DNA from: Bacteroidota bacterium
Lineage (GTDB): Bacteria > Bacteroidota > Bacteroidia > Flavobacteriales > Flavobacteriaceae
Reading direction: 5' to 3'
Assembly: GCA_023386255.1 (NCBI GenBank)
Contig: JAEWKB010000007.1
Coordinates: 1 to 7,814 of the forward strand
DNA length: 7,814 nt
The notes under the pieces were generated by a model. The model saw only the letters and a list, made by a program, of their open reading frames with translations. It had not been told where the DNA came from and did not search any database. Positions 4,967 to 7,814 of the stretch are shown here, one piece after another. Position numbers and translations under genes: made by a program. Positions within the stretch are counted from its first letter, which is position 1, and every line of letters begins with the position of its first letter.

Positions 4967-5812
4967 ATGAAACAGATAAAAATTGCAGGCGTACCGGAAC
5001 ATTTTAACCTTCCATGGCATTTGTGCATTGAAAATGGTGAGTTTGAAGATGCCGGGATTGATTTGGAGTGGACGGACGTACCTGAAGGTACCGGCAGGCT
5101 GTGCCAGATGCTGCGGGATGGGGAAACCGATATAGCTGTTATACTTACCGAAGGCGTTATAAAAGATATAGCTGCGGGTAATCCGTCAAAAATAGTACAG
5201 GTATATGTACAGTCACCGCTCATTTGGGGCATACATGTAGCGGCAAATTCTCCTTATAAAACCATTGCTGATGTTGAAAAAGGCAAAGTAGCTATAAGCC
5301 GAAAGGGCTCAGGCTCTGAGTTAATGGCCTATGTAAATGCTAAGCAACTAGGCTGGGATACGCAAAACCTGCAGTTTGAAATTGTAAACACGCTTGATGG
5401 CGCTATAGAGGCACTGACTGAAGGACGTGCCGATTATTTTATGTGGGAACGTTTTATGACCAAGCCTGTAGTTGATAAAGGTATCTTCCGCAGGGTTGGC
5501 GACTGCCCTACCCCATGGCCGTGTTTTGTAATAGCAGTACGCAATGAAGTTTTAGAGAGTGAACCCGATGCTGTTGGAACAATTTTAGATATTATAAACC
5601 AGACTACAGAAGAGTTTAAAGATATACCAAGCATTGACAGGACACTGGCAGAGCGATACGGACAGAAGATTGAAGATATACAGAACTGGCTTAAACTAAC
5701 ACAGTGGTCGCAAAAGAAACTTGACAAAAACACGTTTGATACTGTACAGGCGCAGCTACTGGAATTAAAAATTATAGAGGCCAAAACAACCTTTGAGAAC
5801 GCAACAGGATAA
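4967..5812 (+). CDS. Periplasmic-binding-protein-fold protein lacking a signal peptide (Ca3427/THI5-like)
   Basis: This 281-aa protein starts directly with the first beta strand of a type 2 periplasmic-binding-protein fold: KQIKIAGVPEHFNLPWHLCIENGEFEDAGIDLEW. It continues with the familiar order MLRDGETDIAVILTEGVIKDIAAGNP, VYVQSPLIWGIHVAANSPYKTIADVEKGKVAISRKGSGSELMAYV, LDGAIEALTEGRADYFMWERF and WPCFVIAVRNEVL. This matches ABC substrate-binding proteins of the NMT1/THI5 type, and more specifically the cytosolic Ca3427-like group. There is no signal peptide or lipobox, and no ABC permease or ATPase gene nearby. It is therefore more likely a cytoplasmic ligand-binding protein or enzyme than a transporter component. 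The conserved GSGSE loop and the aromatic-rich MWERF and PWPCF segments probably line the ligand cleft; the ligand is unknown. The next gene begins 23 nt downstream without a terminator between. Confidence 0.82.
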   Translation: MKQIKIAGVPEHFNLPWHLCIENGEFEDAGIDLEWTDVPEGTGRLCQMLRDGETDIAVILTEGVIKDIAAGNPSKIVQVYVQSPLIWGIHVAANSPYKTIADVEKGKVAISRKGSGSELMAYVNAKQLGWDTQNLQFEIVNTLDGAIEALTEGRADYFMWERFMTKPVVDKGIFRRVGDCPTPWPCFVIAVRNEVLESEPDAVGTILDIINQTTEEFKDIPSIDRTLAERYGQKIEDIQNWLKLTQWSQKKLDKNTFDTVQAQLLELKIIEAKTTFENATG

Positions 5813-5835
5813 ACAGTGTTTTTACTGCATGCAAA

Positions 5836-6768
5836 ATGACAAAATTAAATTCCACCACGTTTAAAAACCTTAAAGAAAAGCTTCAGGTAAAGAAGCCGTG
5901 GGATTCAATTATCATTTTTGCACTTAATGTGCTTATTGCAGTTCCTGTGTTTATTATCCTGCACCAAAACCTTATAGACCCTGAGTGGCCTTTCCACATC
6001 GACAGGATACTTATTTTCATAACATTGGTAACAGCAATACAACTTATCCTCAGGTTGCTAAAAACAGTGCTGATAATTTGCCTTGCATTGTACGTACTGG
6101 CACTTATGTTCGGGTCGCTGTTTGGCAGGTATGGCTTTAATGCTGTTTATGAAGATTACAGGTCCATGATTTATACTATGGCCGAAGACCCTAATCCGCA
6201 GGATATAATAATATCTAAACTTCTGCCTTTCCCTAACAAAGGGAAAATAATAGACGCGGTGAATTACGATAATCCGCGTGTGAGAAATTTTGCGGTAATG
6301 TCGGCAACAAAATATTTCAGGGATGTAAAAGGTTACCAGGAACAGCGGAAGCTTATACAATGCTTTGCCGTTTTTAAAGAAATACGCAACAGGTGGCTAT
6401 ATGTTAATGATCCCAGTAACAGGGAATATATAGCATCAGCCAGTGAATCGCTTCAGCATTTTTCGGGCGATTGTGATGACCACGCCATACTCATGGCTGC
6501 CTCAATAAAAGCAATTGGCGGAACTCCCCGTATAATACACACGGGCGGACACTTGTACCCTGAAATGCTAATTGGGACAAAAGCCGATCTTGAAACAGCC
6601 AACTACCTGATTAAAGAGCAATTGTTTGTAGAAGAGAGTAAAAATCAGGAGGTGCATTACCATATAGACGAACGCGGGCAGGTATGGCTAAACCTTGATT
6701 ATACCGCGCGCTATCCCGGTGGCCGTTTCATGCGTGAAGAAATACTGGGTGAGCTTACATTTTACTAA
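5836..6768 (+). CDS. Membrane-anchored transglutaminase-like (papain-fold) protein
   Basis: This 310-aa protein has three hydrophobic stretches near the N-terminus: about 24-43, 57-74 and 75-95. The basic N-terminus (KEKLQVKK), the acidic loop after the first helix (DPEW) and RLLK between the second and third suggest the N-terminus is inside and the large C-terminal domain outside in the periplasm. The C-terminal domain has the transglutaminase/papain-fold triad: Cys213 in FSGDCDDHAILMAASIKAIGG, His239 in TGGHLYPEML, and Asp288 in VWLNLDYTARYPGG. All three candidate residues are intact, so activity as a protease, amidase or acyltransferase is plausible; the substrate is unknown. The region 100-200 (YEDYRSMIYTM, RVRNFAVMSATKYF, IRNRWLYVNDP) resembles the helical lead-in common to bacterial TGc proteins. 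It probably shares a transcript with the binding-protein-fold gene 23 nt upstream. Its stop codon lies 1 nt from the end of the convergent ung gene. Confidence 0.83.
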   Translation: MTKLNSTTFKNLKEKLQVKKPWDSIIIFALNVLIAVPVFIILHQNLIDPEWPFHIDRILIFITLVTAIQLILRLLKTVLIICLALYVLALMFGSLFGRYGFNAVYEDYRSMIYTMAEDPNPQDIIISKLLPFPNKGKIIDAVNYDNPRVRNFAVMSATKYFRDVKGYQEQRKLIQCFAVFKEIRNRWLYVNDPSNREYIASASESLQHFSGDCDDHAILMAASIKAIGGTPRIIHTGGHLYPEMLIGTKADLETANYLIKEQLFVEESKNQEVHYHIDERGQVWLNLDYTARYPGGRFMREEILGELTFY

Positions 6769-6769
6769 A

Positions 6770-7435
6770 CTACCAGTCAATTTCCGGCTTGTTCTTTTCC
6801 TTTAAATATTCATTTGCTTTGCTAAAATGTTTATTGCCAAACCAAAGCCCCTGATTAGCACTTAAAGGTGACGGGTGTCCTGACTCAAGTATAAGATGTT
6901 TGGCACGGTCTATTTTAGCGCCTTTCTTTTTGGCATAGCCACCCCATAGCATAAACACAACATTCTCCTTCTCTTCCGAAATTTTTTGTATTACGGCATC
7001 TGTAAATTTTTCCCAGCCTTTACCTTTATGGCTTTCCGCCTGGCCTTCCCTTACGGTCAGCACGGCATTAAGTAACAGCACTCCCTGCTTTGCCCATCGC
7101 TCCAGTTTACCCGATTGAGGAAATGGCTTGCCTAAATCTGCTTGTATTTCTTTAAAAATATTGACTAACGACGGTGGCAGCGGAACACCATCATTTACTG
7201 AAAAGCATAAGCCGTGAGCCTGCCCATAGCCATGATAAGGGTCCTGCCCTATAATTACAACTTCTACCTTATCAAAAGGGCAATTATCAAAAGCTGAAAA
7301 AATCTGCTTCCCCGGCGGAAAGCATCGATGCGTGCTATACTCTTGTTTTACAAAGGTTATTAGCTCTTTAAAATAAGGTTTCTCAAATTCATCTTTAAGC
7401 ACTTCCTTCCAGCTTTGCTCAATAGTTACAGTCAT
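6770..7435 (-). CDS. ung: Uracil-DNA glycosylase (family 1)
   Basis: This enzyme removes uracil from DNA, starting base-excision repair of deaminated cytosine or misincorporated dUMP. The family-1 motifs are complete: GQDPYHGYGQAHGLCFSV (63-80) with catalytic Asp65, Tyr67 and the stacking Phe78; LLNAVLTVREGQAESHKGKGW with uracil-binding Asn123; VFMLWGGYAKKKG; and the HPSPLS leucine-loop motif with His187. Length from the ATG at 7433-7435 is 221 aa, normal for bacterial UNG. An in-frame TTG at 7456 would add seven residues, but it overlaps the candidate promoter, so the ATG is preferred. The gene is divergent from the mutS2-like gene (122-nt gap) and convergent with the transglutaminase-like gene, with 1 nt between the stop codons and no room for a terminator. 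Confidence 0.96.
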   Translation of the reverse strand: MTVTIEQSWKEVLKDEFEKPYFKELITFVKQEYSTHRCFPPGKQIFSAFDNCPFDKVEVVIIGQDPYHGYGQAHGLCFSVNDGVPLPPSLVNIFKEIQADLGKPFPQSGKLERWAKQGVLLLNAVLTVREGQAESHKGKGWEKFTDAVIQKISEEKENVVFMLWGGYAKKKGAKIDRAKHLILESGHPSPLSANQGLWFGNKHFSKANEYLKEKNKPEIDW

Positions 7436-7453
7436 AATTCTACAATAGGTAAA

Positions 7454-7461
7454 CAAAGATA
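7454..7461 (-). promoter_or_regulatory. Candidate -7 element (TAtcTTTG) for ung
   Basis: On the minus strand the sequence reads TATCTTTG, an exact TAnnTTTG match, 18 nt before the preferred ung ATG. The predicted leader is about 12 nt. No TTG lies at the expected -33 distance. The match also argues against the upstream TTG start at 7456, which would lie inside this element. Confidence 0.4.
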
Positions 7462-7525
7462 GTAAACACCAATGTCAAATAATGTTAACTTCATCTGCCA
7501 AATGTGCAGCCACAATATTATGTAC

Positions 7526-7533
7526 TACTTTTG
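7526..7533 (+). promoter_or_regulatory. Candidate -7 element (TActTTTG) for the mutS2-like gene
   Basis: TACTTTTG fits TAnnTTTG and lies 24 nt before the ATG at 7558, implying a leader of about 18 nt. The -33 region has only a weak TGTG (7503-7506). Together with the ung element it would make the 122-nt gap a divergent promoter region, the two -7 elements being about 65 bp apart. Confidence 0.4.
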
Positions 7534-7557
7534 CATAGTATTTGTTTATATAAAAGA

Positions 7558-7814
7558 ATGATTAGTATTACAGATAAGACACTTAAAGATTTAGAATTTA
7601 CCACAGTACTTGAAGCTGTTTCCGCAAGCTGCACAACAGAACCCGGAAAAGAAAAAGCTTTTAGCATAGTGCCCTATAAAAATAAAGAAGAACTGATGGA
7701 TGCGCTAAAGCAAACATCAGAATATGTTTCTTCATTTGATAATAATAACGCTTTACCAAACCATGGTTTTGAACCTATAACTAATGAGGTAAAATTCCTG
7801 GCCATAGAAGACAG
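7558..7814 (+). CDS. mutS2: MutS2-family ATPase, N-terminal 85 residues (3' end outside window)
   Basis: The frame opens at ATG 7558 and runs off the right edge without a stop. It reads MISITDKTLKDLEFTTVLEAVSASC, then EPGKEKAFSIVPYKNKEELMDALKQTSEYVSSF and ALPNHGFEPITNEVKFLAIEDS. The opening pattern (xLxxLEFxxVLexv, a Gk-alanine turn, then a helix ending QTSEY) is typical of the N-terminal clamp/core region of MutS2-type proteins, which in full run to about 700-800 aa with a P-loop ATPase and often a C-terminal Smr nuclease domain. None of the ATPase or Smr region is visible here, so retention of those domains cannot be judged. MutS2 proteins act on branched DNA or collided ribosomes depending on species, rather than in classical mismatch repair. 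The gene is divergent from ung. Confidence 0.82.
   Translation, partial: MISITDKTLKDLEFTTVLEAVSASCTTEPGKEKAFSIVPYKNKEELMDALKQTSEYVSSFDNNNALPNHGFEPITNEVKFLAIED

Noticed and set aside
7436..7456. Longer ung start at the TTG at 7456
   Set aside because: It adds only seven non-conserved residues, uses a weaker start codon, and falls within the candidate ung -7 element. The ATG at 7433-7435 gives normal family length.

Overview
The window looks like ordinary chromosome from a member of the Bacteroidota, most likely a Flavobacterium-like species. Three things point there: the gene families present (a bacterial SUI1/eIF1-like protein, a GxxExxY gene, a MutS2-type protein beginning MISITDKTLKDLEF), start codons without clear Shine-Dalgarno sites, and several intergenic matches to the Bacteroidota -7 element TAnnTTTG. 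There are no tRNA or rRNA genes, CRISPR arrays, or phage or transposase genes.

Layout. (1) Position 1-950, +: the 3' part of a conserved protein of uncertain function, cut by the left edge. (2) 977-1648, -: a small membrane-anchored GIDE-domain protein, convergent with gene 1. (3) 1649-1806: a divergent regulatory region with a promoter-like element centred between two near-palindromic GTTAnTAAC sites. (4) 1807-2757, +: an isopenicillin-N-synthase-type Fe(II) oxygenase, followed by a hairpin terminator. (5) 2822-3291: a probable inserted cassette, namely a GxxExxY nuclease-like gene broken by an in-frame TGA and bounded by 32-nt inverted repeats (30/32 matching, with the outer 22 perfect). 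(6) 3304-4901, +: SUI1-like factor, unknown 120-aa protein and uridine-phosphorylase-like enzyme, tightly packed and probably one operon, closed by a good terminator. (7) 4967-6768, +: a cytoplasmic-looking substrate-binding-protein-fold protein and a membrane-anchored transglutaminase-like protein, probably co-transcribed from a promoter just before the first. (8) 6770-7435, -: uracil-DNA glycosylase. (9) 7558 to the right edge, +: the N-terminus of a MutS2-family ATPase, divergent from ung.

How they fit together. Most neighbours are housekeeping or orphan genes without an obvious shared pathway. ung and mutS2 are a divergent pair of DNA-maintenance genes. The SUI1-like gene, the unknown gene and the phosphorylase look co-transcribed but need not be functionally linked. 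The most unusual structures are the inverted-repeat GxxExxY cassette, whose right repeat is part of the protein's coding tail, and the paired palindromes around the oxygenase promoter. I see no convincing new multi-gene system. The best leads for something undescribed are the GxxExxY cassette and the two-gene unit of binding-protein fold plus transglutaminase-like protein.
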